Shown: positions 50,306-60,275, counted from the stretch's first letter. The stretch is 64,000 nucleotides of DNA from DAOULY01 sp034414595 (GCA_034414595.1 DAOULY010000021.1:372001-436000), one strand, 5' to 3'. The notes: generated from the sequence alone by a model not told the origin. Program-made: numbers and translations.

Positions 50306-52768
50306 TCACGATGATGAGCCGGCCAGGGCACCGGAGCGGAGCACAATCTCCTCACCCTCGCAATCAATAAGCACAGTGTCTCCGGCCTGGAACTGACCCT
50401 GGAGAATAGCCTCCGAGAGGGGGTCCTCCACCACGTTCTGAATCACCCGCCTTAAGGGCCGAGCGCCGAATGTCGGGTCGAAGCCCTTGTCCCCTAACAG
50501 GTCCTTGGCAGCATCGGTGACATCGAGACCAATGAACTTCTCAGCGAGCTGGCCTCTTACTTGAGACAGCATGAGGTCCACAATCTGGCGGATATGTTCT
50601 CTGGTTAGGGCATGGAACACCACCACTCCGTCGATGCGATTGAGGAACTCAGGCCTGAAGGTCTTCTTGAGCTCCTCAAGGAGCCTTTCCTTCATCCTCT
50701 CGTAGGAGACCTGGGCCGCTTTGGTCTCATCGCTGCGGCTGATAAAGCCGATGGTACTTTCCTTCCGGATGAGCTCGGCACCGATATTGCTGGTCATGAC
50801 AATAATGGTGTTGCGGAAGTCAACACGACGCCCCTTGGCATCGGTGAGGTGTCCATCATCGAAGATTTGGAGCAGGATATTGAACACATCGGGGTGTGCT
50901 TTCTCGATCTCATCGAGCAGGATGGCAGTATAGGACTTGCGCCGCACTGACTCCGTTAGTTGCCCTCCCTCCTCATAGCCCACATATCCGGGAGGGGCAC
51001 CAACCAGACGAGCCACGGTGTGTCTCTCCATGAACTCAGACATGTCGAGCCGGATCATGGCCTCCTCAGAGCCGAACATAAACTCAGCCAAGGCCCGAAC
51101 CAATTCCGTCTTGCCCACCCCGGTGGGACCCATAAAGATGAAAACGCCAATGGGGCGTCTGGGGTCCTTAAGCCCAGCTCGAGCCCGTCTCACCGCTTTG
51201 GAGACCAATACAATGGCCTCATCCTGGCCCACAATGCGCTTATGTATGACCTCCTCCATATTCAGCAGCCGACTGGTCTCATCGGTGCTCAGTTGGGTCA
51301 CCGGAATCCCGGTCCACATGCTGACCACTGTGGAAATGTCCTCCTCAGTAACAGTGGGCTTCCAGTCCCCCTGTTCCTGCTGCCACTCAGCACGCGTCTT
51401 TTCCAGCTTCTCCGCCAGAGTCAACTCCCGCTCCCTGAGCTCCCCAGCATATTCATACTGCTGCTCTGCGATCGCCTGTTCCTTCTCCTGGCGCACCATA
51501 TCCAAGCATCTCTCTGCTTCGGAAAGTGACACAGGAACAGTGCAGTGCTGGATGCGAACCCGAGAGGCGGCCTCGTCTATGAGGTCGATGGCCTTGTCGG
51601 GCAGGAAGCGGTCCGGTATGTAGCGAGCTGCCAATGATGCCGCAGTCTTCAGCGCCTCGTCGCTTATGACCACCTGATGGTGATCCTCATAGCGGCTATT
51701 GACCCCCCGCAGGATTTCAATGGTCTGCTCCACCGTTGGTTCCTCGACCAAGATCGGCTGAAAGCGACGCTCCAAGGCCGGGTCCTTCTCAATGTGCTTA
51801 CGATATTCATCAGCTGTGGTGGCCCCGATGCATTGTAGCTCCCCGCGAGCCAGATGGGGTTTCAGGATGTTGGAGGCATCAACAGCACCCTCAGCAGCAC
51901 CGGCGCCGACGATAGTCTGAAGCTCATCAACAAAGAGCATGCAATTGCCCGAGGCCTTTATCTCCTCCAATACCTTCTTCAGCCGCTCCTCAAATTCACC
52001 GCGATATTTGGTCCCTGCGACCAACGCACCAACGTCTAATGTTATCAGCCTCTTACCACGCAATCTCTCAGGCACCTCACCTGCAGCAATGCGATGGGCA
52101 ATGGCCTCAGCTATGGCTGTCTTGCCCACTCCGGGCTCGCCAATAAGGACAGGATTGTTCTTAGTCCGCCGACTCAAGATCTGAACCACTCGCTCGATCT
52201 CGCGATTACGACCGATAACAGGGTCCAGCTTCCCCGCCGCGGCAGCTGCGGTCAGATCCACCCCCATCTGATCCAAGGTAGGAGTTCGGCTGGGAGCGCG
52301 CTCCCCGGAGCGACCATGAGACGCGCTTTGGCTCAGGACCTTGGTGGTCTCAGCTCGCACCTTCTCCAAGCTTATACCAAGGCTGGCCAAGACACCAGCA
52401 GCTATACCCTCACCCTCGCGCAGCAGCGCGATGAGCAGATGTTCGGTGCCGATATAGTTATGACTATAGCTCCGGGCTTCATCCACCGCCAGTTCTATCA
52501 CTTTCTTCGCTCTGGCGGTGAGCCCAACCTCACCATGGCTGGGCGCTTCGCCACGGCCCATGATGAACTCAATGGCAGCCCGAATCCGATTCAGGTCAAC
52601 ACCGAGATTGAATAGAACTCGGACGCCAACCCCGTTTCCTTCACGAATCAAGCCCAGTAGTATGTGCTCAGGGCCAATATAATTATGATTGAACCGCTGG
52701 GCTTCCTCCTGGGCAAGTCCCAATACCTTTCGGGCTCGCTCGGTGAACTTATCAAACCGATTGGCCAT
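50306..52768 (-). CDS. clpC: ATP-dependent Clp protease ATPase subunit ClpC
   Basis: The 820-residue AAA+ unfoldase has two N-terminal Clp-N repeats ([37 protein letters not shown]). AAA-1 carries Walker [15 protein letters not shown], a middle domain with UVR-like residues follows ([19 protein letters not shown]), and AAA-2 has [14 protein letters not shown] and [12 protein letters not shown]. It feeds substrates to ClpP. A consensus promoter lies about 30 bp upstream. No mcsA/mcsB/ctsR genes are beside it. Confidence 0.97.
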   Translation of the reverse strand: MANRFDKFTERARKVLGLAQEEAQRFNHNYIGPEHILLGLIREGNGVGVRVLFNLGVDLNRIRAAIEFIMGRGEAPSHGEVGLTARAKKVIELAVDEARSYSHNYIGTEHLLIALLREGEGIAAGVLASLGISLEKVRAETTKVLSQSASHGRSGERAPSRTPTLDQMGVDLTAAAAAGKLDPVIGRNREIERVVQILSRRTKNNPVLIGEPGVGKTAIAEAIAHRIAAGEVPERLRGKRLITLDVGALVAGTKYRGEFEERLKKVLEEIKASGNCMLFVDELQTIVGAGAAEGAVDASNILKPHLARGELQCIGATTADEYRKHIEKDPALERRFQPILVEEPTVEQTIEILRGVNSRYEDHHQVVISDEALKTAASLAARYIPDRFLPDKAIDLIDEAASRVRIQHCTVPVSLSEAERCLDMVRQEKEQAIAEQQYEYAGELRERELTLAEKLEKTRAEWQQEQGDWKPTVTEEDISTVVSMWTGIPVTQLSTDETSRLLNMEEVIHKRIVGQDEAIVLVSKAVRRARAGLKDPRRPIGVFIFMGPTGVGKTELVRALAEFMFGSEEAMIRLDMSEFMERHTVARLVGAPPGYVGYEEGGQLTESVRRKSYTAILLDEIEKAHPDVFNILLQIFDDGHLTDAKGRRVDFRNTIIVMTSNIGAELIRKESTIGFISRSDETKAAQVSYERMKERLLEELKKTFRPEFLNRIDGVVVFHALTREHIRQIVDLMLSQVRGQLAEKFIGLDVTDAAKDLLGDKGFDPTFGARPLRRVIQNVVEDPLSEAILQGQFQAGDTVLIDCEGEEIVLRSGALAGSSS

Positions 52769-52799
52769 GTTTTTCCTCTGTTGGCTCTGAGCGTCTTCT

Positions 52800-52828
52800 A
52801 TTATACATCATCAAGGCCAAGAGGTCAA
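52800..52828 (-). promoter_or_regulatory. Consensus promoter of clpC
   Basis: TTGACC (complement of 52823-52828) and TATAAT (complement of 52800-52805) are separated by 17 bp. Initiation near 52793 leaves a 25-nt leader. No CIRCE-like inverted repeat is visible. Confidence 0.65.
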
Positions 52829-52862
52829 AACGATTACAGCCGTATTGCTTTTTAACATTGCT

Positions 52863-52980
52863 TCCTGGCAGCGGCATATTTTCCCAAGGGGCTGCCCCCC
52901 CAGTATCGTCTGCGCTGGGGTGCTTAACTTCCGTGTTCGGGATGAGAACGGGTGGGACCACCCCGCTCCAGCCACCAGGA
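52863..52980 (-). rRNA. rrf: 5S ribosomal RNA, solitary
   Basis: The minus strand contains the 5S core CATCCCGAACACGGAAGTTA and the terminal helix TCCTGG/CCAGGA, which extends outside the gene to ATTGCTTCCTGG/CCAGGAAGCAAT. The length is about 118 nt. No 16S or 23S gene is adjacent; clpC and the fhs operon flank it. It has its own consensus promoter and lies after the fhs terminator, so it is transcribed independently. Confidence 0.93.
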
Positions 52981-52990
52981 AGCAATATCC

Positions 52991-53019
52991 ATTATAATTC
53001 CTCAGCGACATCGAGTCAA
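52991..53019 (-). promoter_or_regulatory. Promoter of the solitary 5S rRNA gene
   Basis: TTGACT (complement of 53014-53019) and a perfect TATAAT (complement of 52991-52996) are separated by 17 bp. Initiation would fall a few bases before the 5S mature end. Confidence 0.7.
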
Positions 53020-53035
53020 CACGGCTATACCGCCC

Positions 53036-53069
53036 AAAATGAGAGGGCGGCGCCAATGGCGCCGCCCTC
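53036..53069 (-). terminator. Intrinsic terminator of the thyX-folD-fhs operon
   Basis: A 12-bp GC-rich stem GAGGGCGGCGCC/GGCGCCGCCCTC with a three-base loop is followed on the minus strand by TCATTTT. It lies 23 bp after the fhs stop and upstream of the 5S promoter. Confidence 0.8.
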
Positions 53070-53091
53070 AAAAAGCGACCAGACCGCTGTC

Positions 53092-54855
53092 TTAGAACAG
53101 CCCCTGTACTTTACCGGTATTCACATCTACATCTATCCCCCTGAAGGCCGGATCGGAGCTGGTCCCCGGCATCAGGCTGATGGCCCCGGCACATGGGCAG
53201 AGGAACTTGGCCCCGGAGTAAATTAACACGTCGCGTATAGGCAGAGTCCATCCCTTGGGGACTCCCTTCAGCGCCGGCTCGTGGGTCAGGCTCAGGTGGG
53301 TCTTCACCATCATAGTGGTATAATCATCGTACTTGGAGTCGCCCTCAAGCATCTTGGCTTTAGCCTCGGCCTCAGGGGTCCAGGCCACGCCATCGGCACC
53401 GTAGACCACTTTGGCGATGTTGTTCACCCGCTCCCGCAGCTTCATCTCCAGAGGATACAAGAACTTGAACTCGTTTTCCTCTTCGCAGGCTTCCTTGACC
53501 ACATCGGCCAGCTCCAGAGCGCCGTCGCCACCATCAGCCCAGTGGGTAGAGACAGCGCAGCGCGCCCCGGCCGCCTCGGCCGCCTTGCGCACCATTGCAA
53601 TCTCATCTTTAGTGTCGGTGTGGAAGCAATTGACGCACACCACCGGGTTAATGCCTGAGGTTCTGATGGTGTTGATGTGGTGCACCATGTTGGGCAAGCC
53701 CTTTTCCAGCAGCTCCAGGTTCTCCTTGGTATATTCTTCAGGCAGTGGTATGCCGGCCACCACCTTGGGCCCGCCGCCATGCATCTTCAGCGCCCGGATG
53801 GTGGTGGTGAGCACCGAGACATGCGGCTTGAGACCGCTCAAGCGGCACTTGACATTCCAGAACTTTTCGAAGCCGATGTCCGCTGCGAATCCGCTCTCGG
53901 TTACATGATAGTCAAACAGCTTCAGGGCAACGCGGTCGCCGATGATGGAGGACTGCCCCACAGCGATGTTGGCAAATGGGCCTGCATGCACCATCAGGGG
54001 CTGATACTCCACCGTGGAGCACAAGGTAGGGTTGATGGTATTGCGCATCCAGGCGGTCATAGCGCCTCCTACCTCGAGGTCGCCCGTGGTGACAGGATTG
54101 CCCCTCTTGTCGAAGGCCACGGTGATGTTATCCAGCCTCTGGCGCAGGTCTGCTAGGTCCCGGACAATGGACAGGGTGGCCATGAGCTCCGAGCTCACGG
54201 TGATGCCGAACTTGGACGCCATCATGAAGCCATCCATGCGGCCGCCGAGGCCGATGATGATATTACGTAGGCTCTGGGCGCAGAAATCCATAATCCAGCC
54301 CATCTCCACCCTGGTGGGGTCGATGTCCAGGCGTCGCATCCTAGTGAGCCGGGCCAGTTGCTCGTCATTGTAATTGCGCTCGTGCTGCATCCTTGAGGTG
54401 AGCGCCACCATCGCCAGATTGTGAGCATTGGTGATGTCGTTGATGTCGCCGGTAAGACCCATGGAGAACTCAGTCAGCGGGATGAGCAGGGCATTGCCGC
54501 CGCCAGCAGCGGTGCCCTTGATGTTCATGGTGGGGCCGCCCGATGGCTGGCGGATACACCCGCCCACGTTCCAGCCCCGCTTGCCCATGCCCTCCAACAG
54601 ACCGCACGTGGTCGTGCTCTTACCTTCACCCAGCGGCGTAGGGGTGATGGCGGTTACCTCGATGTACTTGCCGTCCGGCTTGTCCTTGAGGCGCTCAATG
54701 ATCTTCATGAAATCGAGTCGGCACAGTCGCCCGAAGGGGATGATCTCATCCTTTTGCAAGTTCAGTTTTTCCCGCCACTCGTCGGGAGTCGGCATGTTCG
54801 CCTCAGCGGCTTCTGAGATCTGCCAGTCTTTCATTTTTGTGGCATCGTATGCCAT
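53092..54855 (-). CDS. fhs: Formate-tetrahydrofolate ligase, divergent type
   Basis: The 587-residue enzyme makes 10-formyl-THF from formate, THF and ATP. The ATP loop [20 protein letters not shown] is canonical. The following blocks ([20 protein letters not shown], then [20 protein letters not shown]) differ from the usual REPSLGP...FTGDxHAIxAAHNL of clostridial enzymes, and the protein is about 30 residues longer than the usual 556. GGAGGTGG precedes the ATG. It is the last gene of thyX-folD-fhs, which points to folate one-carbon metabolism. Confidence 0.95.
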   Translation of the reverse strand: MAYDATKMKDWQISEAAEANMPTPDEWREKLNLQKDEIIPFGRLCRLDFMKIIERLKDKPDGKYIEVTAITPTPLGEGKSTTTCGLLEGMGKRGWNVGGCIRQPSGGPTMNIKGTAAGGGNALLIPLTEFSMGLTGDINDITNAHNLAMVALTSRMQHERNYNDEQLARLTRMRRLDIDPTRVEMGWIMDFCAQSLRNIIIGLGGRMDGFMMASKFGITVSSELMATLSIVRDLADLRQRLDNITVAFDKRGNPVTTGDLEVGGAMTAWMRNTINPTLCSTVEYQPLMVHAGPFANIAVGQSSIIGDRVALKLFDYHVTESGFAADIGFEKFWNVKCRLSGLKPHVSVLTTTIRALKMHGGGPKVVAGIPLPEEYTKENLELLEKGLPNMVHHINTIRTSGINPVVCVNCFHTDTKDEIAMVRKAAEAAGARCAVSTHWADGGDGALELADVVKEACEEENEFKFLYPLEMKLRERVNNIAKVVYGADGVAWTPEAEAKAKMLEGDSKYDDYTTMMVKTHLSLTHEPALKGVPKGWTLPIRDVLIYSGAKFLCPCAGAISLMPGTSSDPAFRGIDVDVNTGKVQGLF

Positions 54856-54878
54856 GTAACCACCTCCTTTATTTTGCT

Positions 54879-55769
54879 TTATTTTGCTAGGCCGGACTGA
54901 ACCTCGGCAGCCCTGAACGTGTTGACCATGAGCATGGTAATCGTCATTGGCCCCACGCCACCGGGGACCGGGCTGATGGCCTCGGCCTTTTCCTTGATGG
55001 CATCGAAATCGGTATCTCCAACCAGGCGAAAGCCGCTCTTTTTGGTGGCATCAGGTACCCTGTTGACGCCGACATCGATGACCACTGCGCCCTCTCTGAC
55101 CATATCCGCAGTTATGGCCTTAGGGCTGCCCATAGCAGCGATTAGAATATCAGCAGTTCTGGTAATCGATGGCATGTCCTTAGTACCGGTATGCACCATC
55201 GTCACTGTTGCGTTGGCCCCGCTCTTCTTCTGCATCAGGATAGCCATTACAGGCTTGCCCACGATGTTGCTGCGGCCACAGATGACCACATGCTTGCCCG
55301 CGGGATCGTAGCCGCTGCGAACCAGCATCTGCTGCACGCCATGAGGTGTGCAGGGCATGAAGTAGGGATTCCCAATCAAGAGCTTGCCCACATTGATTGG
55401 GTGAAAGCCATCAACATCCTTCTCCGGATTGATGGCCACCAGTACCTTGTCGGCATCGATGTGCTTGGGCAGGGGAAGCTGCACTAAGATGCCGTGGACA
55501 TTGGGGTCCTTATTTAGCTCTTCTATCTTGGCCAGGACCTCGCTCTCCGAGGCATTCTCAGGATAGACAATGGTCTCAGAGTGAATGCCCAGTTCCTCGC
55601 TGGTCTTGCTCTTGGCGGTGACATAAGATACCGAAGCCGGGTCCTCGCCCACACGCACAAAGACCACGCCGGGAGTTACGCCCTTCGTCTTTAGTTCCTT
55701 TACCTTCTCCTTCAACTCCTCCCGAATCTCAGCCGCTATCTCCGTCCCCGAGATTATCTTCGCTGCCAT
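54879..55769 (-). CDS. folD: Methylene-THF dehydrogenase/methenyl-THF cyclohydrolase
   Basis: I start at ATG ([14 protein letters not shown]), with GGAGG six bases upstream; a TTG two codons earlier is possible. The 296-residue protein has the folate site [16 protein letters not shown] with catalytic Lys, [10 protein letters not shown], the dinucleotide fold [11 protein letters not shown] and the [14 protein letters not shown] signature. It links methylene-, methenyl- and formyl-THF. It sits between thyX and fhs on one transcript. Confidence 0.96.
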   Translation of the reverse strand: MAAKIISGTEIAAEIREELKEKVKELKTKGVTPGVVFVRVGEDPASVSYVTAKSKTSEELGIHSETIVYPENASESEVLAKIEELNKDPNVHGILVQLPLPKHIDADKVLVAINPEKDVDGFHPINVGKLLIGNPYFMPCTPHGVQQMLVRSGYDPAGKHVVICGRSNIVGKPVMAILMQKKSGANATVTMVHTGTKDMPSITRTADILIAAMGSPKAITADMVREGAVVIDVGVNRVPDATKKSGFRLVGDTDFDAIKEKAEAISPVPGGVGPMTITMLMVNTFRAAEVQSGLAK

Positions 55770-55805
55770 TTTCAACCTCCTATCTTAGACTCGGAATAGG
55801 CTCTA

Positions 55806-56507
55806 CTACTCTGCCGGAGTGGAAACACCGCACTTCATCTCTTTCAATGTGGGAAATATCCCGCAGCTCTCTCTCTCATTGCAGTAGCCGAGGGCAAAGC
55901 ACTTGGGCTGGAGCTCGGCAGCAAGGCGCGGTGCCACCTTCTGCACCTCCTCCTTGATCCTCTGGAACAGGTCCACGATCTCCCACTGCGCCTTGAGGCA
56001 AAGCCTCAAGCCACAGGCGTGCATAAGCTCCCGGGCGTTCATAGTCATCACAATCTTAGTCTCAATGGCGCTGGGGAGTACATAGCGAGCGTCCTCAGCG
56101 GGGATGCCAGCATCCAACATCTCGGCATAGAGCTTATGCGCTTGTTGCACCATCTCATGGTATTTGGCCTTGAAGACTGGCTTCGCCGAGACGATCGGCG
56201 GAGTGACATACTCCAGCTTTTTCAGAGAGACATACCTTTGACTCTGCTGAGTATAGCTGGCAAGGCGGTGACGGACCAGTTGATGGCTACAAGCGCGGGA
56301 GATGCCATCGATTACGAATGTGAAACTGGCGTGCTCAAATGGAGACAGATGCCCTGCCAAGATAAGATGGCTGAGGAGTTTGTCGACCTGCTCCGAGGTC
56401 AGTTTCTCTTTGATCTCTGCGGCGCTCAAATGAGAAGTGGAAAGCTTAGCTGCTGCGGCGATGGTGCGCTCAGGCTCAGGAGTGAAACTGGTGAGAGCCA
56501 CCCGCAT
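55806..56507 (-). CDS. thyX: Flavin-dependent thymidylate synthase
   Basis: The 233-residue enzyme makes dTMP using methylene-THF and FADH2. The ThyX motif RHRLASYTQQSQRYV is complete, and SHLILAGHLSPFEHASFTF and MNARELMHACGLRLC are also typical. I use the ATG of MRVALTSFTPEP; a TTG four codons upstream is an alternative. It leads the thyX-folD-fhs operon, in which the one-carbon pool that it consumes is supplied. Confidence 0.96.
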   Translation of the reverse strand: MRVALTSFTPEPERTIAAAAKLSTSHLSAAEIKEKLTSEQVDKLLSHLILAGHLSPFEHASFTFVIDGISRACSHQLVRHRLASYTQQSQRYVSLKKLEYVTPPIVSAKPVFKAKYHEMVQQAHKLYAEMLDAGIPAEDARYVLPSAIETKIVMTMNARELMHACGLRLCLKAQWEIVDLFQRIKEEVQKVAPRLAAELQPKCFALGYCNERESCGIFPTLKEMKCGVSTPAE

Positions 56508-56525
56508 CTTGCTTCCCAATACCCG

Positions 56526-56555
56526 ATTATACTATGGCTCTGCTGGAAAAGGCAA
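56526..56555 (-). promoter_or_regulatory. Promoter of the thyX operon
   Basis: TTGCCT (complement of 56550-56555) and TATAAT (complement of 56526-56531) are spaced by 18 bp, about 20 bp before the thyX ATG. The divergent tRNA-Ala begins about 70 bp away. Confidence 0.6.
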
Positions 56556-56622
56556 GCATTTTGTGTGAAATCACGTCACCTTGCACTGGAGAACGCTTTT
56601 TGCTAAGATAAAGGCCGTGTTT

Positions 56623-56698
<76 letters not shown>

Positions 56699-56771
56699 GC
56701 TTTTCTTGTAGTGTTTGAGTTCAGCTTTTGCGCTGCAAGTTGAGTGGCGGATTCCAGCGATAGGAGGCGAA

Positions 56772-57065
56772 ATGGTAGCTGTAACAGAGCGTGCGGCGCA
56801 AGAGCTAAGGGAGATCTTAACCACACATGCTACCGACCCAGAGCAACTATTGAGGCTCACACCAGGAGCTGACGGTCTCTCTCTCATGCTCGACACCGAG
56901 AGGGAAGAAGATGAGGTGGTGGAAAGCGAGGGCACCACGATACTGCTTGTTGGTCCGGAGTTGAGCCCGACTCTGGCTGGGACCACCATAGATTGTGTCG
57001 ATACCACGGAGGGTCCACGCTTGACTATCTCACAGGAAGAGCCCACCGAAGAAGAGCAGTCTTAG
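56772..57065 (+). CDS. IscA/HesB-like small protein lacking the cysteine ligands
   Basis: I start at the ATG after TAGGAGGCGA, giving MVAVTERAAQELREILTTHA and 97 aa. The order of segments (AAQELREIL, LRLTPGADGLSLMLDTEREE, DEVVESEGTTILLVGP, LAGTTIDCV) follows the A-type Fe-S carrier/HesB fold. Only one Cys is present, where IscA-type carriers use three, so Fe-S delivery is unlikely. The acidic C-terminus is EEPTEEEQS. It sits between the two copies of the tRNA-Ala 25-bp repeat. Confidence 0.78.
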   Translation: MVAVTERAAQELREILTTHATDPEQLLRLTPGADGLSLMLDTEREEDEVVESEGTTILLVGPELSPTLAGTTIDCVDTTEGPRLTISQEEPTEEEQS

Positions 57066-57120
57066 TAAGCCCCTGCAAACCCTCAAAGTACATATTGCTT
57101 TCGTGGAATAGGGTGGAGTA

Positions 57121-57145
57121 GGTTCGAATCCCTCCAGCTCCACCA
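57121..57145 (+). repeat. 25-bp direct repeat, right copy (tRNA-Ala 3' end)
   Basis: The last 25 nt of tRNA-Ala including CCA recur here without the 5' part of the gene. The rest of the gap up to gdhA holds no recognisable gene. Confidence 0.85.
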
Positions 57146-57379
57146 TGATGGTATCAATAGGTAGAACTTTCGAGGTGGCCTTTGCTCTCATTATTTGACC
57201 CATCAGCTACCATAAAGAATTCTAACATCAAATCCTGGGCTATACAAAGGGTGAAGAGTAGTTTCTCCGGCAACAAATCGATGAATTGCTTTGGGCTGTT
57301 ACGCTGTGCCTCGTGGCTACGAACTGATTTCAACCGGATAACCATCAAATTATGTTACACCCTGCATACCGTGGCAGGC

Positions 57380-58642
57380 TTAGGGATAGATACCTCTTAC
57401 TGCCATGGCCCGGGCGAGTCGGTCTAAGGCGAGCATATGGGCTGAAGTTCTCATGTCCACCTTTTTCTCTTCGCTGAAGGACAACACTTCCCTAAAGCTT
57501 TTGACCAGCCTCTTCTCCAAGGCCCTGTTTACCTCGTCCTCCTCCCAGAAATAAGCCTGGGTATCCTGTACCCACTCAAAATAGGAAACGACGACTCCCC
57601 CGGTGTTTGCCAAGACATCGGGGACGACAAAGATGTCTCTTTCTTGAAGTATCTTATCAGCTTCAGCCGTGGTCGGGCCATTGGCCCCCTCCACCACTAT
57701 TCTGGCCTTTATCTTTGGGGCGTTACCCTCGTCAATTTGGTGTTCCAATGCAGCCGGCATCAGAATGTCGCATGGCACTTCCCAGAGTTCGGCGTTGGTT
57801 ATGTTATCAGCATGTCGAAAATCAATAACTGAGCCAGACTCTCGCTTGTGCTGCAACAACTCCTCTACGTTCAGCCCCTTCTCGTTGTAGACGCCGCCCT
57901 GGGAATCACTCACTGCTACCACCCGACAGCCAGACTTGGCGGACAAAAGCGCCGCAAAGCTACCCACGTTGCCAAAGCCTTGCACCACCACCGAAGCCCT
58001 ATCAAATGCAATCCCTAAATGCGTAGCCGCATGCTGGGCACAAATAATACAGCCCCGACCTGTGGCCCCGCTTCTGCCAGTGCTGCCACCAATTTCCAGA
58101 GGCTTGCCAGTGACCACTCCAGGCACAGAATAGCCCTTGTGCATGCTGTAAGTATCCATGATCCAGGCCATTATTTGAGCATTGGTGCCAACATCTGGGG
58201 CTGGTATGTCGCTTGTAGGCCCAATCAGAATCGAGATCTCGGAGGCATAGCGCCGGGTTAGCCGCTCCAGCTCACTGGGCGACATCGTCTTGGGGTTGCA
58301 GGCGACCCCACCCTTAGCTCCTCCATAGGGTATATCAACCACGGCCGTCTTGATGGTCATCCACAGCGCCAAAGCCCTGACCTCGTCAAGGTTCACATCG
58401 GGGTGATAGCGGATTCCTCCTTTGACTGGACCACGAGTATCATTATGGTGAACCCTGTAGCCAGAGAAGACCTTGACTGCCCCATTATCCATCTTGACTG
58501 GGAAATTGACTGTGAGCTCCCGCTCGCAGTTGCTGAGTCGGGCACGCCATCCCTCATCGAAGCCAAGCTTATCACAGACCGTGTCAAGCTTACCTACGGA
58601 CTGCCGAAAAAGGCTACCCTGAGTAGTGGCATCTTCGCTCAT
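57380..58642 (-). CDS. gdhA: Glutamate dehydrogenase (Glu/Leu/Phe/Val family)
   Basis: The 420-residue protein has KGGIRYHPDVNLDEVRALAL, the catalytic Lys region DIPYGGAKGGVACNPK and GPTSDIPAPDVGTNAQIMAW. The C-terminal Rossmann domain contains VVVQGFGNVGSFAA. It interconverts glutamate and 2-oxoglutarate plus ammonia, probably with NAD(H). GGAGGAG precedes the ATG. It is monocistronic in this window. Confidence 0.95.
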   Translation of the reverse strand: MSEDATTQGSLFRQSVGKLDTVCDKLGFDEGWRARLSNCERELTVNFPVKMDNGAVKVFSGYRVHHNDTRGPVKGGIRYHPDVNLDEVRALALWMTIKTAVVDIPYGGAKGGVACNPKTMSPSELERLTRRYASEISILIGPTSDIPAPDVGTNAQIMAWIMDTYSMHKGYSVPGVVTGKPLEIGGSTGRSGATGRGCIICAQHAATHLGIAFDRASVVVQGFGNVGSFAALLSAKSGCRVVAVSDSQGGVYNEKGLNVEELLQHKRESGSVIDFRHADNITNAELWEVPCDILMPAALEHQIDEGNAPKIKARIVVEGANGPTTAEADKILQERDIFVVPDVLANTGGVVVSYFEWVQDTQAYFWEEDEVNRALEKRLVKSFREVLSFSEEKKVDMRTSAHMLALDRLARAMAVRGIYP

Positions 58643-58915
58643 GTTGTTCTCCTCCTTTTCCCTTCACAGATTACCTCTATGCTCACCAGCAGCTAATGTG
58701 TCACATTTTACGAAAAAGGCCACAGTTAGGCAACTATGGAAACCAGACTGCCCTATCGTTAGCTTTGGTACCTGCCAGAGTCCATCAGGTTAAGAGGAGC
58801 AAACTGGCTACCTAACTGGGCGAAGCCAATTTTTTACATTGTGGCTAAATGTTATCTGGGCACCTCTTGCCTGTCTCACGCTCATAGGCTTTGCAAATAG
58901 CTTCGCACCACCCAT

Positions 58916-59233
58916 CTAATACTTCGAAGCACCGATTTCTTCCATCTTGCCGGTGACCATGAACACTACTCGCTCACAGATATTGGTTATACGGTCAGCA
59001 CTACGTTCCAGGTTGTGGGCCACCCAGATAAGGCGAGTTGCCCGGGTAATAGTCTCGGGGGCTTCCGACATGAAGGTGAGCAACTCCCTGAAGACCTGAT
59101 CGTAAAGGTTGTCCACTTCATCATCTTCAGCAGCAATCTGCCTGGCAGCCGCGGCATCGTGCTGGACAAAGGCGTCCAAGCTGCGACGAAGCATTTCCGT
59201 CGTCTTGTCAGCCATACGAGGCAAGTCAATCAA
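58916..59233 (-). pseudogene. phoU: 5'-truncated phoU (C-terminal repeat only)
   Basis: PhoU proteins are about 220 aa with two three-helix repeats. Only the second repeat remains here: IDLPRMADKTTEML, then AEDDEVDNLYDQVFREL with the E/DxxxD metal motif and LIWVAHNLERSADRITNICE. PhoU-like sequence continues upstream of the first TTG start (FEPPLKP) to a TAA at 59285-59287, so the first half has been lost. If translated it would start at TTG and give 105 residues. No pst transport genes are nearby. Confidence 0.75.
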
Positions 59234-59323
59234 CGGCTTTAAGGGTGGCTCAAAGCATGTTATAATCTCTCCAGCTAAGACCTCTTATGATGACGGAAAG
59301 TATCTGTGGGGAATTGATTATTC

Positions 59324-60148
59324 TTGACAGAGACTGATTGGCTTAAGTTATGGCGCGAACTTATCCTGGCCGGTTCCCCTGCCCCTAATAGCGAACTGGT
59401 AAGCAGGTATAAAGCTCACGCACGCAGAAGGAATGCAAGACCTGATAAACTTCTTGACTTTGTTCTAAAAAGAATTGATAGCGAGACTACGGTTCTCGAC
59501 GTAGGTGCGGGTAATGGGCGCTGGACTATCCCTCTAGCCAAGATAGCTAAAACTGTTACTGCCGTTGAACCATCTAATGCCATGCTAGATATTCTGCGCG
59601 AAAATATTGCTGCTGCAAAGCTAAATAACATACAGATAACACAATCTTCCTGGGAAGACGCTATTGTCAAACCACACGACGTAATCGTTTGTGCTCACGC
59701 GATGTATTCCAGCCCTGACCTAGCTTCCTTTGTCCACAAGATAGAGCGATATACCACCAGGACTTGTTACTTAGCTATACGTTTGCCGCCCTCTGATGGC
59801 ATTATTGGTGAATTATCACTCTCTATTTATGGGCAGCGTCATGACAGCCCCAATGCCATCATAGCCTATAACGCTCTTTATTCGATGGGTATTTACGCCA
59901 ACGTGCTGGTGGAGAGTGATATTTACCGCTGGGCAGATAATACCTTTGAAGAAGCCTTTGCCAGAGCCAAACGCCATCTTCGTCTCCAGTCATCTACTAA
60001 CTATGACACACTCATTAGCGATACATTGGCCAAGCGCCTAAATCTATTAAATAACTGCTATGTATGGCCTGACGGTATGCGTTCCGCTCTCCTCTGGTGG
60101 AGTCCATCGCCTGTTTGCAAAGCAGCATTAGGTGCCTTTTTTCGCTGA
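59324..60148 (+). CDS. Class I SAM-dependent methyltransferase
   Basis: The 274-residue protein has motif I TTVLDVGAGNGRWTIPLA, acidic motif II TAVEPSNAMLDILREN and motif IV PHDVIVCAHAMYSSPD. The start is TTG without a good ribosome site; the first 40 residues (helical, basic) are plausible. The substrate is unknown. It is divergent from the phoU remnant, and the Pho-box-like array of the next gene begins 14 bp after its stop. Confidence 0.85.
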   Translation: MTETDWLKLWRELILAGSPAPNSELVSRYKAHARRRNARPDKLLDFVLKRIDSETTVLDVGAGNGRWTIPLAKIAKTVTAVEPSNAMLDILRENIAAAKLNNIQITQSSWEDAIVKPHDVIVCAHAMYSSPDLASFVHKIERYTTRTCYLAIRLPPSDGIIGELSLSIYGQRHDSPNAIIAYNALYSMGIYANVLVESDIYRWADNTFEEAFARAKRHLRLQSSTNYDTLISDTLAKRLNLLNNCYVWPDGMRSALLWWSPSPVCKAALGAFFR

Positions 60149-60161
60149 TTCTCCATTTGTT

Positions 60162-60200
60162 GTTCACCGTTTGTTCACAAATTTTCACCGTAATTTCACC
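60162..60200 (+). promoter_or_regulatory. Pho-box-like array of four phased TTCAC repeats
   Basis: TTCAC occurs at 60163, 60174, 60184 and 60195, a spacing of 11, 10 and 11 bp, placing all four on one helical face. The first reads GTTCACCG and the second GTTCACAA. Eleven-base GTTCACC-type direct repeats are the known PhoP site of actinobacteria, and PhoB/PhoP of other bacteria use similar 11-bp spacing. A TATAAT follows at 60227-60232, 27 bp on. Confidence 0.6.
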
Positions 60201-60226
60201 TCTCTCTGCTAAGCTCGAATTAGTTA

Positions 60227-60232
60227 TATAAT
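60227..60232 (+). promoter_or_regulatory. -10 element of the propeller gene
   Basis: TATAAT lies 44 bp before the ATG of the exported propeller gene. No TTGACA-like -35 is present 17 bp upstream, which fits an activator-dependent promoter served by the TTCAC repeats. Confidence 0.5.
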
Positions 60233-60275
60233 AGAAGCTAGGCAATCTTGAAAACGAGAAGGAATTGATTTCGAG

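Noticed and set aside
50960..52615. Several 150-200-codon plus-strand frames opposite clpC
   Set aside because: They are shadows of a highly conserved AAA+ gene in a GC-rich region.
57071..57145. Second functional tRNA-Ala
   Set aside because: Only the 25-nt 3' end is repeated; no anticodon arm or 5' acceptor is present.
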